From NCBI RefSeq assembly GCF_001721685.1, contig NZ_CP012502.1:2480001-2544000 (forward strand): a stretch of 64,000 nucleotides of DNA, given 5' to 3'. The position numbers and the translations under genes were made by a program. The notes under the pieces were generated by a model, which saw nothing but the letters and a program-made list of their open reading frames with translations, was not told where the DNA came from and did no database searches. Numbering within the stretch: position 1 is the stretch's first letter; every line of letters starts with the position of its first letter. This DNA is from Salisediminibacterium beveridgei. Lineage in GTDB: Bacteria; Bacillota; Bacilli; Bacillales; Salisediminibacteriaceae. This document shows, piece after piece, positions 49,827 to 58,715 of this stretch.

Positions 49827-50087
49827 TCAACGGCTTTTAACGAGCAGTTGAACCGCTTCTTCAATCACATCTTCACGCTTTTGGCCTGAATTCTGATGAT
49901 CATGAATGCAGGATACAAGATTTTGGGCCACCACAAGAGCCGTTGCCCGGTCAAGTGCAGAACGGACCGCGGACATCTGTGTAATGATGTCCTTACAATC
50001 TTTCTCCTCCTCCATCATTCGAATAACGCCTTTCAACTGGCCTTCCACACGCTTCATACGATTTATCACTTCCAGCGAGTATGCCAT
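49827..50087 (-). CDS. cstR: CstR-type persulfide-sensing repressor (CsoR family)
   Basis: 86-residue helical repressor. Cys31 (DCKDIITQ) and Cys60 (NLVSCIHD) fall at the positions of the two sensing cysteines of Staphylococcus aureus CstR. The histidine that completes the Cu(I) site of CsoR is Asn56 here (AQNLVSC), so copper sensing is unlikely and persulfide sensing is favoured. RMKRVEGQLKGVIRMM is the family DNA-binding/tetramer helix and EEAVQLLVKSR the conserved C-terminus. Candidate operators occur at 38715 and 38798 upstream of a TusA-rhodanese gene; none is obvious in front of this gene itself. Confidence 0.88.
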   Translation of the reverse strand: MAYSLEVINRMKRVEGQLKGVIRMMEEEKDCKDIITQMSAVRSALDRATALVVAQNLVSCIHDHQNSGQKREDVIEEAVQLLVKSR

Positions 50088-50126
50088 ATATTACACTCCG
50101 TTCCGTTTGATTTATCGAGCTGTACT

Positions 50127-51440
50127 TTATAAAAGAACGAATGCCAAGAGATAACCTACTGCAACAGCGACAAAAGTGGCAATCAGTCCTGGCAGCATAA
50201 AGCTGTGGTTAAAGACATATTTACCGATCTTCGTCGTTCCGGTTCTGTCAAATCCGATTGCAGCAATGATCGGGCCATAGTTCGGCATGAAGAAATAACC
50301 GTTCACTGCCGGGAACATAGCAATCATAAAGGCTGGATTGATACCCAGTGTTAATCCGAGTGGCATCAGTGCACCAACGGTCGCTGCCTGGGAATTGAGG
50401 AAGATGGACATGATAAAGAGCGCAAAGGCAAAGACCCAAGGAGCGGTTTCCACCATGCCCTGAACAGCAGGTTCAATGATCTCCATATTGGCCTGGAAGA
50501 ATGAATCCCCCATCCATGCGATCCCGAAGATGGCAACAACCGCGACAATCCCTGCACGGAAAACGCTCCCTGTTGCAACTTTCGCTGCATCCACTTTACA
50601 AATCAGCAATATTAAAGCTGCAATTGTCAGCATGACGATTTGAATCGTATGTGGCATGGATAAGATTGTAATCTCTTCGCCTGTACCGAATGATGGGCGA
50701 AGTTGTTCAAAAGTCCCAAGCAATACAATCAGGACAGCTGCAAACAGGAACAGCCACACAGAATAAATGGATCGGCTTGATACTTCTCGCTTTTCGCGCT
50801 CTTGAACGGCCGGCGCAAGGCCGTTTTCCAGCCGGCGTATGTACTCCGGATCATTTTCGAGTTCCGGCCCACGGTTTTTCATGACAAATGCAGCGGTCAT
50901 GATTCCGATGAAGGTTGCAGGCACAGTAATCATCAGAATATTCATCAAGGTGAAATCAAATCCTGCAATCAGGGCAAGAAGCGCGACCGTTGCCGCAGAG
51001 ATCGGACTGGCGACAATCGCCTGCTGGGATGCAATGACGGCTACCGACAGCGGACGTTCAGGACGCACTTTGGATTCCTGGGCCACCTCTGAAATGACTG
51101 GAAGCAATGTATACGCTACGTGCCCTGTTCCTGCAAAGAACGTGAAAAAATACGTGGTAATCGGCGCCATGAATGTGATCCGCGATGGATTTTTCCTGAG
51201 GATTTTCTCCGCCAGGTCAACGAGCACATTCATACCGCCCGCGGCCTGCAACGTCCCGGCCGCTGTCACGACGGCCACGATCATCAGCATGACATCGATC
51301 GGCGGTGAGGTTGGTTCCAGATTGAAGACAAAGGTTAAAATCGCAAGACCCGCTCCACCCATGATACCGAGCCCGATCCCGCCAATTCTGGCCCCGATCA
51401 AAATCGCCAACAAAACAATCATAAACTGTAAAATAAACAA
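50127..51440 (-). CDS. dcuA: Anaerobic C4-dicarboxylate transporter (DcuA/DcuB type)
   Basis: Fumarate/succinate antiporter for fumarate respiration or dicarboxylate uptake. It has 437 residues and about 12 hydrophobic helices. Family segments include GIGLGIMGGAGLAIL, PSRITFMAPITTYFFTF, SVAVIASQQAIVASPISAA, and PNYGPIIAAIGFDRTGTTK-like text near the end. The start is TTG (51440) with AAGGTG six bases upstream; no in-frame ATG with a ribosome site exists nearby. A perfect Fnr-type box lies upstream, which fits anaerobic induction. Confidence 0.92.
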   Translation of the reverse strand: MFILQFMIVLLAILIGARIGGIGLGIMGGAGLAILTFVFNLEPTSPPIDVMLMIVAVVTAAGTLQAAGGMNVLVDLAEKILRKNPSRITFMAPITTYFFTFFAGTGHVAYTLLPVISEVAQESKVRPERPLSVAVIASQQAIVASPISAATVALLALIAGFDFTLMNILMITVPATFIGIMTAAFVMKNRGPELENDPEYIRRLENGLAPAVQEREKREVSSRSIYSVWLFLFAAVLIVLLGTFEQLRPSFGTGEEITILSMPHTIQIVMLTIAALILLICKVDAAKVATGSVFRAGIVAVVAIFGIAWMGDSFFQANMEIIEPAVQGMVETAPWVFAFALFIMSIFLNSQAATVGALMPLGLTLGINPAFMIAMFPAVNGYFFMPNYGPIIAAIGFDRTGTTKIGKYVFNHSFMLPGLIATFVAVAVGYLLAFVLL

Positions 51441-51514
51441 TCAGGTCACCTTCTTTTCATAAAAATTCTGCACTCACTTATCATAGCTTTTCACAGCGCT
51501 GAAGCATAGTGTTT

Positions 51515-51530
51515 TGTGAATCATTTCACA
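51515..51530 (-). promoter_or_regulatory. Perfect Fnr/CRP-type box upstream of dcuA
   Basis: TGTGA-ATCATT-TCACA matches the Bacillus Fnr (and CRP) consensus at every half-site base. A -10-like TATGAT at 51485-51480 gives a start near 51473 and places the box centre at about -49, so the exact promoter is uncertain. It lies between the nos stop and dcuA, so dcuA is the likely target. Confidence 0.65.
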
Positions 51531-51551
51531 TAAAGTTCAGAATTCAGATCT

Positions 51552-52622
51552 TTATTTGTAATGGAAATTCGGAGAGACGATGGTATTGTCATAGTCTTCA
51601 TGAAAAATATGCGTGGTTGCCGGAGATACCGGTGGAATAAGCCAAGTCCAGTCACCTGTTACAGGTCTCCCCGTTTGACATTCATTTTTCTGGAATTGTT
51701 TGAACTGGTGCGCTGCAGTGTGATGATCAACGATGGATACTCCGTCTTCTTGAAAAGACTGGAGCACTGCCTGATTTAAAATCACAAGTGCTTCATCCTT
51801 CCATAAAGAGGCGTTCGATCCTCTCTCGATCCCGGCGGCATCTGCAACTGCCGCAAGTTTGTTGTACCGCGCTTCATCTGCTAAATTCCTCGCACCGATT
51901 TCCGTCCCCATATACCAGCCGTTAAAAGGTGCCGCCGGATATTCAATGCCTCCGATCTCCAAAAGCATGTCAGCGATTGCCGGAACGGCGTACCACTTCA
52001 GGTTCAGATCCTTCATTCCGGGATACTTTGCGTGGCGAATCCGCACTTCTTTCACGATATCAGGGGCCAATTCAAACCACTGCGGTGCTTCTTGAGCAGT
52101 TGCTATCACTAAAGGCAGCAGATCAAATTCTGTCCCTACTCCTTTCCAGCCGAGTGACTCACAATAGGCTGTGAAATGAAGAGAATGCGGATCACCGATC
52201 ACGCCCTTTTCTGTTTGATATCCCGCATATCTGATCAATTGATGATTATAAAGTGTGACCGGCACTTCTCCTTCTTTTCGAGGTGCAAAAATCGTAATCG
52301 TCGGTTTGATTTTACCGTCGTTCGTTGCAAAACGAATATGCTCCACCAGCGTTTGATGGACCTGTTCACAAGTGAAGTGATCCCGTGCGTCGATGACCGA
52401 TAACGAGTCCCAGAATAACCGGCCGATGCATTTGTTCGCATTTCGCCATGCCATTTTTGCGCCGTGAGTCAACTCTTCACTCGTATGTGTATAACTTCCT
52501 GTTTTAACAATTTCCTCTTCAATCGCGATCCACCGGCTTGCTATCGCTTCTGGTGATTTCCCCAGTTCATGATAGCACTGCTCAATGAAAGAGCGGGCTT
52601 GCTGTTTCAGGTTATCCATCAT
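51552..52622 (-). CDS. nos: Bacterial nitric oxide synthase oxygenase
   Basis: Makes NO from L-arginine using heme and tetrahydrobiopterin/tetrahydrofolate; bacterial enzymes lack the reductase domain, as here (356 residues). The heme-thiolate cysteine is Cys65 in NANKCIGR. The substrate glutamate lies in [12 protein letters not shown], and the pterin/dimer region in [12 protein letters not shown] and [10 protein letters not shown]. All expected motifs are present. It is divergent from a membrane chemoreceptor gene. Electron donors would be general flavodoxin reductases. Confidence 0.95.
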   Translation of the reverse strand: MMDNLKQQARSFIEQCYHELGKSPEAIASRWIAIEEEIVKTGSYTHTSEELTHGAKMAWRNANKCIGRLFWDSLSVIDARDHFTCEQVHQTLVEHIRFATNDGKIKPTITIFAPRKEGEVPVTLYNHQLIRYAGYQTEKGVIGDPHSLHFTAYCESLGWKGVGTEFDLLPLVIATAQEAPQWFELAPDIVKEVRIRHAKYPGMKDLNLKWYAVPAIADMLLEIGGIEYPAAPFNGWYMGTEIGARNLADEARYNKLAAVADAAGIERGSNASLWKDEALVILNQAVLQSFQEDGVSIVDHHTAAHQFKQFQKNECQTGRPVTGDWTWLIPPVSPATTHIFHEDYDNTIVSPNFHYK

Positions 52623-52735
52623 TAAACACCCCTTCAGATAAAAACTTGTCGAAATTCCTGTGAGAATGGTTTCATTAATCCATTTTTAGGTTTATACTGT
52701 CTAAGACTTAATAAATGCTGTGAGGAGATCTGACT

Positions 52736-54274
52736 ATGCAAGAACGAAAAAATTTCATTATGCTGCTGTTCAGTCTGACTGTCGTCCTTTTCTCTTGGGT
52801 TGTTCATTACCTGCATCGCGGGATCGGCTGGCTCGACAACTATATCCTCGCTTCTCAAATGGAAGCAGGGACACCAGCTCATTTACTGCCCTTACTGAAT
52901 GGCCTCTTTTTTCTGCCGATTATTTTACTGATTGCAAGCGGAATTCTATTTTATCAAAACCGTACCCAACCACTGCTTCCGGTCATGCTGACATTGACCC
53001 TGACTTTTGCCAGCATTTCCATTATCGCCGGCGGAGACGGACTTGTCGAGTATCACTTCTCGATCTTCATGGTCTTGGCCTCTCTTGCCTATTTTGAGCA
53101 GGTTCGACTGATTGTAATCAGTGCCGCCATTTTCGCCTTTCAGCACATTGTCGGATACTTTACCGTGCCTGAACTGATATGCGGGACAGATGCCTACCCG
53201 TTCACACTGTTGATGATCCACATCTTCTTCGTGGTCTTCACTGTTGGCGTTATCCTGATCCAGATCATAGCCCGTCAGCGTTATGTCAGGATGGTGACTG
53301 AGAAAGAAGCTCAGCATCAAAACATCGTCGAATCGCTGGTTTCCAATATTTCTTCCACTTCCGAATCCGTAATGGAACATATAAGCCGGTTGGATGCCGG
53401 GGCACAGGAAGCTTCATCAGCATCAAAGGACATCGCTTATTCACTGAATGACATGGTAGAAGGTGCAAATCAGCAGCTCGCAGAATCCCGTAAAAGTTCA
53501 GAGGAAATTGAAGAAGTCTCCAAAGATGTGCAGCACATCATTGATCAGTCAAAACAGTCCATGGCTATCTCTGAATCAACTGTGTCCCTTGCACAAGCGG
53601 GCGAGGAAAGTATGGCATCCACTGAAAAGGTGATGACGGATCTCTCCGGTGCTGTTCATCAAATGGATGAAGTGGCCGGACGCCTGCAGTCGCGATCACA
53701 GGAGATCGAAAAGACTTTGGGACTGATTACAGATATTTCTGAACAAACCAATCTTCTTGCGTTGAACGCTGCCATCGAAGCCGCAAGGGCTGGAGAAGCG
53801 GGAAAAGGTTTTGCTGTTGTTGCTGATGAGGTGAGAAAACTCGCTGATCAATCCCGACAATATGCCAACGACATTTCTTCTGTTCTTGACGGCCTCCTCT
53901 CCGATTCCAAAGATCTTGCCGAAGTGATGACTCTTGGCAGGGAACAGAGTGGTGCAGGCATCGATCAGGTCAAAGAAACAGGTGAACGCTTTGTAAGAAT
54001 TGTTCAGGAGATTGAACGCGTTGCAAGCGACACAAAAACTTCTTTCACGTTAGCCGAAACCATTGGAAGCCGCATGAATCAGCTGAGGGACGTACTCACT
54101 ACCATCAATCATGTGGCGGACAAGAATCGCAGTGGAATCGAATCGATCTCGGCCACTTCAGAAGAACAGATGGCCACATTTACAGAGTTCACAGACAGCA
54201 CAACGTCTGTAACTGAAAAAATGGATGGACTTCAAAGGCAAATCCTCACGATGCAGCAGGACATGAGAAACTGA
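52736..54274 (+). CDS. Methyl-accepting chemotaxis-type signalling protein with six-helix membrane sensor
   Basis: 512-residue chemoreceptor. The first 190 residues are mostly six hydrophobic helices with no large extracellular domain; [19 protein letters not shown] in helix 3-4 carries a conserved His seen in membrane sensor (MASE-like) domains. Residues about 210-512 are a cytoplasmic signalling coiled coil, with the hairpin tip [35 protein letters not shown] recognisable from its core [11 protein letters not shown]. There is no HAMP domain. GAGGAG precedes the start. Divergent from nos by 113 bases. Confidence 0.9.
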   Translation: MQERKNFIMLLFSLTVVLFSWVVHYLHRGIGWLDNYILASQMEAGTPAHLLPLLNGLFFLPIILLIASGILFYQNRTQPLLPVMLTLTLTFASISIIAGGDGLVEYHFSIFMVLASLAYFEQVRLIVISAAIFAFQHIVGYFTVPELICGTDAYPFTLLMIHIFFVVFTVGVILIQIIARQRYVRMVTEKEAQHQNIVESLVSNISSTSESVMEHISRLDAGAQEASSASKDIAYSLNDMVEGANQQLAESRKSSEEIEEVSKDVQHIIDQSKQSMAISESTVSLAQAGEESMASTEKVMTDLSGAVHQMDEVAGRLQSRSQEIEKTLGLITDISEQTNLLALNAAIEAARAGEAGKGFAVVADEVRKLADQSRQYANDISSVLDGLLSDSKDLAEVMTLGREQSGAGIDQVKETGERFVRIVQEIERVASDTKTSFTLAETIGSRMNQLRDVLTTINHVADKNRSGIESISATSEEQMATFTEFTDSTTSVTEKMDGLQRQILTMQQDMRN

Positions 54275-54290
54275 TCCAATTTCGCATCAA

Positions 54291-54323
54291 AAGCGATCCC
54301 TGGAATTGATCCGGGGATCGCTT
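54291..54323. terminator. Terminator after the chemoreceptor gene
   Basis: AAGCGATCCC pairs perfectly with GGGATCGCTT around a 13-base loop, followed by ATTTGC on the plus strand. Confidence 0.85.
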
Positions 54324-54383
54324 ATTTGCATGATCAGATGGATGTTCTTAAGAAAGAAGAATTTATACTGGCAAGGTAATTTC

Positions 54384-56729
54384 TCAATTCATTCCAATCG
54401 TTCTGAAATGACTGATCACCGTAACTGCGCTGCATGGTCTGGCATAGTAAAAACCCTGAATATGCGTACAGCCAAGCTCTCTTAAGGCCTCCTGCTGTTC
54501 TTTCGTTTCCACTCCCTCTGCCGTCGTAGAGATCTCCAGGGACTCAGCCATACTGATGATGGCGTTTGTGATCATTTCAGCTTTCGGATCGTCCGGCAGG
54601 CGTGATACAAACGTGCGATCAATCTTTAATGTGCTGATCGGAAACTGAGTAAAATAAGCGAGCGAAGAATAGCCCGTTCCAAAATCATCAATTGCGATAC
54701 TCACCCCCAGACCTTTCAAAGCAGCCATTTTGTCCACTTTATCCTCGCCCGGACTCATGGCTGTCGTCTCTGTAATTTCAAGTTGTACCCATTCGGGCTC
54801 AAGTCCAGAATTATGAATTGCTTCACGCACATTCCTGATGAACCGGGCCTGTTCAAACTGCAGGACAGAGATATTAATTGATATGACCATCGGCTCATAT
54901 CCTTGATCCTGCCATGCCTTATTTTGCCTTAGTGCCTCTTCCATCACCCACTGTCCGATGTCCGTAATCAGCCCGGATCGTTCCGCTATATCAATCACTT
55001 TTCCAACAGGAACATGACTGAACTCCGGGTTTACCCAGCGGAGCAGAGCTTCATTCCCCGATACTCTGCCATTGGAGATATCAATGATTGGCTGATAGTG
55101 AAGCATGAATTCACCTCGTTCAACGGCGAAATGCAACGCATTTTCTATTTTCTGATCTTCTTGAATCGAGTCGGTAATCCCCTGATTGTAAAATTGATAA
55201 CAATTACCCCCATCACGTTTTGCCTGCAGTTTGGCGATATTCGCATGCGCAATAATTTCCTCAATATCATTCTCGTCTTCGCCATCTTCCATAAACGCTG
55301 CACCAATGGACATCCTCAGTTGCCAGCCATCTTCTCTTGCGGACATGTCATTCATGGCATTTTGCCATAGGATTTTCAGTCGTCTTTCTGCATGATCTTT
55401 GGAATCGGACCGAATCAGGATGATGAATTCATCCCCAAAATAACGCCCGATCATTTCTTCCTGGTTAAGATACTCCTGTAAACGTTCTGCAAAACCCACC
55501 AGAATCTGATTACCTGCGTGATAACCCCTCAGACTGTTGTAACGCTTGAAGTCATCGATGGAAATCAGTGCTACGGTAATATGTCCGCCGAGTTTCCAAA
55601 GGTTCTTTATCCTGTATGGCAACTCCATCAGAAATGCGTTAAAGTTATATAGGCTCGTCAACGGATCAAAATACGTCAAACTGCGAATCCGATCATGCAT
55701 GGCGTTAAAGCTTTTGGCAGCTGCACCGATTTCATTGTTGACGGACTCATCCGCCCTGATGTCTGAATTACCCTGCGTCGCTTCTTCAAACACCTCTTTC
55801 AATCGTAATATTGGTTTGGACATCTGTCTGGAGAAAAACCATGAGAACAACAAAACAAGGCCCATGGCTGCAATAAATCCAGCGGTGATCGTGAGCTGAA
55901 TCCCCTCGACTTCGCCTAATACCTCATCCCGGTCAATCGAGAACATCAGATTCCACTCGGTGGAAGGCTCATCAATTTTTGCTGAGAAGGTAAACACCTG
56001 GTTCCCCTCTTCATTCTGATGTTCGAGCCACTCCAGGTGACCGTCATTCAGTCTGTTAAATGCAACATTTTCAGACTGAAGATGGACTGCATTGTGTGAC
56101 GTTGTAAAAGAGTTGTCCGGCTGGATCACAACCTCTCCCTCGTTGTTCATCAGCCAGGCAACCCCGGTCTCACCGAGTTCAACGGATTCAATTACCCGTG
56201 ACAGAAAGTAGACCTCAGTAACCAGATTAACGAGCCCTTGAAGTTCACCTGTGTCATCACGAATTTCATGCGATACGATCATAATGGGCACATCCGGATC
56301 CGCAAAAGGGCTGATAAACGGCTCAGTGATCCAGAAGGGTTCTCCTTCAAGGATTATGTTTTCGTATTGCTCCTGTTCACTGATATCAATATAATCGCCG
56401 TTTGTCGTCCAACCAAGACCTTCCGTATCTGTTACGGTCATATTTCGATACCGGTCTTCAAGGACGACTGTCGGTAAAAATGCCTGAATCGCTTCTTCAT
56501 CACCTGAACGCAGAATATTCGTTTGACTCAGCATCTCCACCTTTTCGATGAGATGTGTCAGTTCACTGTGAATGGTGTCAGCACGGCTGTCGACAATATC
56601 CTGATACTGGTGCATCAAATGATCCGGCACCCGGCTGAGCTGTTGATGCGCAATCAGTCCCATAGCCAAAGACAACAAAAGGACAGCAAGCAGTGGATAC
56701 ATCATCAGTTGAGATCTGATTGATTTCAT
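54384..56729 (-). CDS. Membrane dCache-HAMP-GGDEF-EAL protein (c-di-GMP phosphodiesterase)
   Basis: 781-residue signalling protein. An N-terminal helix is followed by an extracellular dCache-type sensor (about 40-270, with DIVDSRADTI and PFWITEPFISPF), a second helix, and a HAMP-like segment. The GGDEF motif is altered to FGDEF (RYFGDEFIILI), so cyclase activity is doubtful. The EAL domain looks intact: NEALLRW, LEITETTAMS, IAIDDFGTGYSSL and LKIDRTFV. Net effect is probably c-di-GMP breakdown. The ATG at 56729 is chosen, but GTG at 56732, eight bases from AGGAGG, may be the real start; the ATG at 56756 has no ribosome site. Confidence 0.9.
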   Translation of the reverse strand: MKSIRSQLMMYPLLAVLLLSLAMGLIAHQQLSRVPDHLMHQYQDIVDSRADTIHSELTHLIEKVEMLSQTNILRSGDEEAIQAFLPTVVLEDRYRNMTVTDTEGLGWTTNGDYIDISEQEQYENIILEGEPFWITEPFISPFADPDVPIMIVSHEIRDDTGELQGLVNLVTEVYFLSRVIESVELGETGVAWLMNNEGEVVIQPDNSFTTSHNAVHLQSENVAFNRLNDGHLEWLEHQNEEGNQVFTFSAKIDEPSTEWNLMFSIDRDEVLGEVEGIQLTITAGFIAAMGLVLLFSWFFSRQMSKPILRLKEVFEEATQGNSDIRADESVNNEIGAAAKSFNAMHDRIRSLTYFDPLTSLYNFNAFLMELPYRIKNLWKLGGHITVALISIDDFKRYNSLRGYHAGNQILVGFAERLQEYLNQEEMIGRYFGDEFIILIRSDSKDHAERRLKILWQNAMNDMSAREDGWQLRMSIGAAFMEDGEDENDIEEIIAHANIAKLQAKRDGGNCYQFYNQGITDSIQEDQKIENALHFAVERGEFMLHYQPIIDISNGRVSGNEALLRWVNPEFSHVPVGKVIDIAERSGLITDIGQWVMEEALRQNKAWQDQGYEPMVISINISVLQFEQARFIRNVREAIHNSGLEPEWVQLEITETTAMSPGEDKVDKMAALKGLGVSIAIDDFGTGYSSLAYFTQFPISTLKIDRTFVSRLPDDPKAEMITNAIISMAESLEISTTAEGVETKEQQEALRELGCTHIQGFYYARPCSAVTVISHFRTIGMN

Positions 56730-56843
56730 CACGCCTGTGTCCTCCTTTAGATTCATGTCATTCGTCGTTCATCCAGATTCTATGATACATGAAATGTCAG
56801 TCATGTGTCGACAAACGCTGCAAATTGATCAGTTATTTAAGCA

Positions 56844-58571
56844 TTAAACGGGTACATGCTCACCGCGGTCACTATCAAAGTAACCCATATCTGTTAATTT
56901 AAGGGATGGGATGACTGGTAAGCACATGAAAGAAAGGGCTGAAAAAGGGTGGAATTCTCCTTGGAACCCAAGTTTCTCCAAAGCCTGATCCACTTGCTTC
57001 AATCCTCTCAACACCTCAGCTACCGGTTTCGAAGACATCAGTCCGCCGATATCCAAAGATAATTCGCCAAGGATCTGGCCATTTCTGACAACAACAAGTC
57101 CACCGCCAAGTGCTGCGGCGTGCTGGATTGCCAGTGCCAGATCTTCATCTGAATCCCCTGCTGCTACAAGGTTATGAGAGTCATGCGCGATGGTTCCGGC
57201 GATGGCTCCACCTGCAAGTCCCAATCCTTTGATAAAACCGAGTCCGATATTGCCTGTATTGTGATGCCGTTCCACGACAGCCATTTTCCATACATCCTGT
57301 GTGGGATCGGCTTCGAAAAACGATTCCTTCACCGGTAACTTGAACTGCTTTTTACCCGTTACAAGGCTGTGTGGTGTGAGTTCAATGGTCAAAGCCTCAC
57401 CAGATGGATTCGCCTGTATCTTAAGCAGTTCAGGGGTGATTTTCGGGATCGTAACCGTATTTTTAACAGCAGCAGGCAAGTCCGACTCAATTTCTTTCAT
57501 AACCAGAAGTTCTCCGTTTTTCGCAACGCACTCTCCGTTTTTATATACCCTGTCAATCTCAAAAGCCGACAGATCATTCAATAAAATGAAGTCCGCCTGG
57601 TATCCTGGTGCGATGGCCCCTTTATCTGAAAACCCGTAACATTCGCACGCGTTCAATGTTGCAATCTGTATGGCCTGAAGGGGATCCATGCCCTGTTTTA
57701 CAGCGAGGCGGATGTGATCATCTATGGAGCCCCGTTCCATCAGTTCGTCAATATGCTTATCATCAGTGCAGAACATGAATTTACGGGCGTTATTCGCATT
57801 TACTGCAGGTAATAACGCATCGAGATCCTTGGCTGCCGACCCTTGACGAATCATTACATAAAACCCGGCACGAATCCTGGCCTTCGCTTCTTCAGCCGTG
57901 GTGCATTCATGGTCTGTTTTCACCCCGGCTGTCCGGTAGACGTTCAGTTTGGCTTCCGGCAGGCCCGCTCCATGTCCATCGATATGGCCTCGTTTATTAC
58001 CGGCATCCATCAATTTATCCATCATATCCGGCGCTGTATTTTCTACGGATGGATAATCCATGACTTCAGCCAGTCCCAGAACACGTTCATGCGAATAAAA
58101 AGTCCTCAGATCAACTGCGGTCAGCTTCGCCCCTGCGTTTTCGAATGGCGTGGCAGGTACACAGCTCGGCAGCATAAAATTCGCATCGAGAGAAATGCCT
58201 GCAGAATCATCCAGCATGAACTGCACTCCTTGTGCGCCGCTGACATTGGCAATTTCATGCGGGTCAGTAACAATGGTTGTGACGCCGTGAGGCACGACAA
58301 CTTGTGCAAAGCGTTGGGGCTGAACCATGGACGATTCGATATGCACGTGACCATCCACGAGTCCCGGGACCATATATTGCCCGTTGACATCCACTTCCTG
58401 TTTTCCGCTATAGTTGCCAACACCGGCGATCAAACCGTTATGAACAGCGACATCTGCTTCAATCACTTCGAGTGAAAAGACATTGACAACTTTGGCGTTT
58501 TTCATGACCAGGTCCGCCTTTTCTTTTCCTGAAGCAATTCGGATCTGTTCCTCTAATTGCTTTTTATTCAT
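56844..58571 (-). CDS. ade: Adenine deaminase
   Basis: Converts adenine to hypoxanthine for purine salvage. It has 575 residues, matching B. subtilis AdeC. Metal-site motifs are GLVDGHVHIESSM and TTIVTDPHEI, and the segments GHGAGLPEAKLN and DHECTTAEEAKARI are typical. The C-terminal domain includes DSHNLVAAGDSDEDLA. The ATG at 58571 has AGGAG eight bases upstream; an upstream GTG at 58580 is less likely. A hairpin precedes it, but no purine riboswitch is visible. Confidence 0.95.
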   Translation of the reverse strand: MNKKQLEEQIRIASGKEKADLVMKNAKVVNVFSLEVIEADVAVHNGLIAGVGNYSGKQEVDVNGQYMVPGLVDGHVHIESSMVQPQRFAQVVVPHGVTTIVTDPHEIANVSGAQGVQFMLDDSAGISLDANFMLPSCVPATPFENAGAKLTAVDLRTFYSHERVLGLAEVMDYPSVENTAPDMMDKLMDAGNKRGHIDGHGAGLPEAKLNVYRTAGVKTDHECTTAEEAKARIRAGFYVMIRQGSAAKDLDALLPAVNANNARKFMFCTDDKHIDELMERGSIDDHIRLAVKQGMDPLQAIQIATLNACECYGFSDKGAIAPGYQADFILLNDLSAFEIDRVYKNGECVAKNGELLVMKEIESDLPAAVKNTVTIPKITPELLKIQANPSGEALTIELTPHSLVTGKKQFKLPVKESFFEADPTQDVWKMAVVERHHNTGNIGLGFIKGLGLAGGAIAGTIAHDSHNLVAAGDSDEDLALAIQHAAALGGGLVVVRNGQILGELSLDIGGLMSSKPVAEVLRGLKQVDQALEKLGFQGEFHPFSALSFMCLPVIPSLKLTDMGYFDSDRGEHVPV

Positions 58572-58615
58572 ATGATGCACTCCTTTAATATCGACTGATT
58601 CGGACGATGCGAAAA

Positions 58616-58645
58616 GAAAGCCTCGGGCTCATGCCTGAAGCTTTC
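58616..58645 (-). terminator. Hairpin between the ABC exporter genes and ade
   Basis: On the minus strand GAAAGCTTCAGGC pairs with GCCCGAGGCTTTC (T-G wobble and one A-C mismatch) around a 4-base loop, followed by TTTTC. A -10-like TATACT lies just before it at about 58660. It may terminate the exporter operon or attenuate ade. Confidence 0.6.
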
Positions 58646-58715
58646 GGATTCTTCTTAGTATAATGGAGTGAACAGGAAAAATGAAGAGGTCAGACCTATT
58701 TTGTCAGGAAACTTC

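Noticed and set aside
49827..50087. Copper-sensing CsoR
   Set aside because: The histidine needed for the Cu(I) site is Asn56 and no copper exporter or copper chaperone gene is nearby.
58581..58715. Purine riboswitch ahead of adenine deaminase
   Set aside because: The 135-base leader shows one terminator-like hairpin but none of the conserved loop sequences or three-way junction of the purine aptamer.
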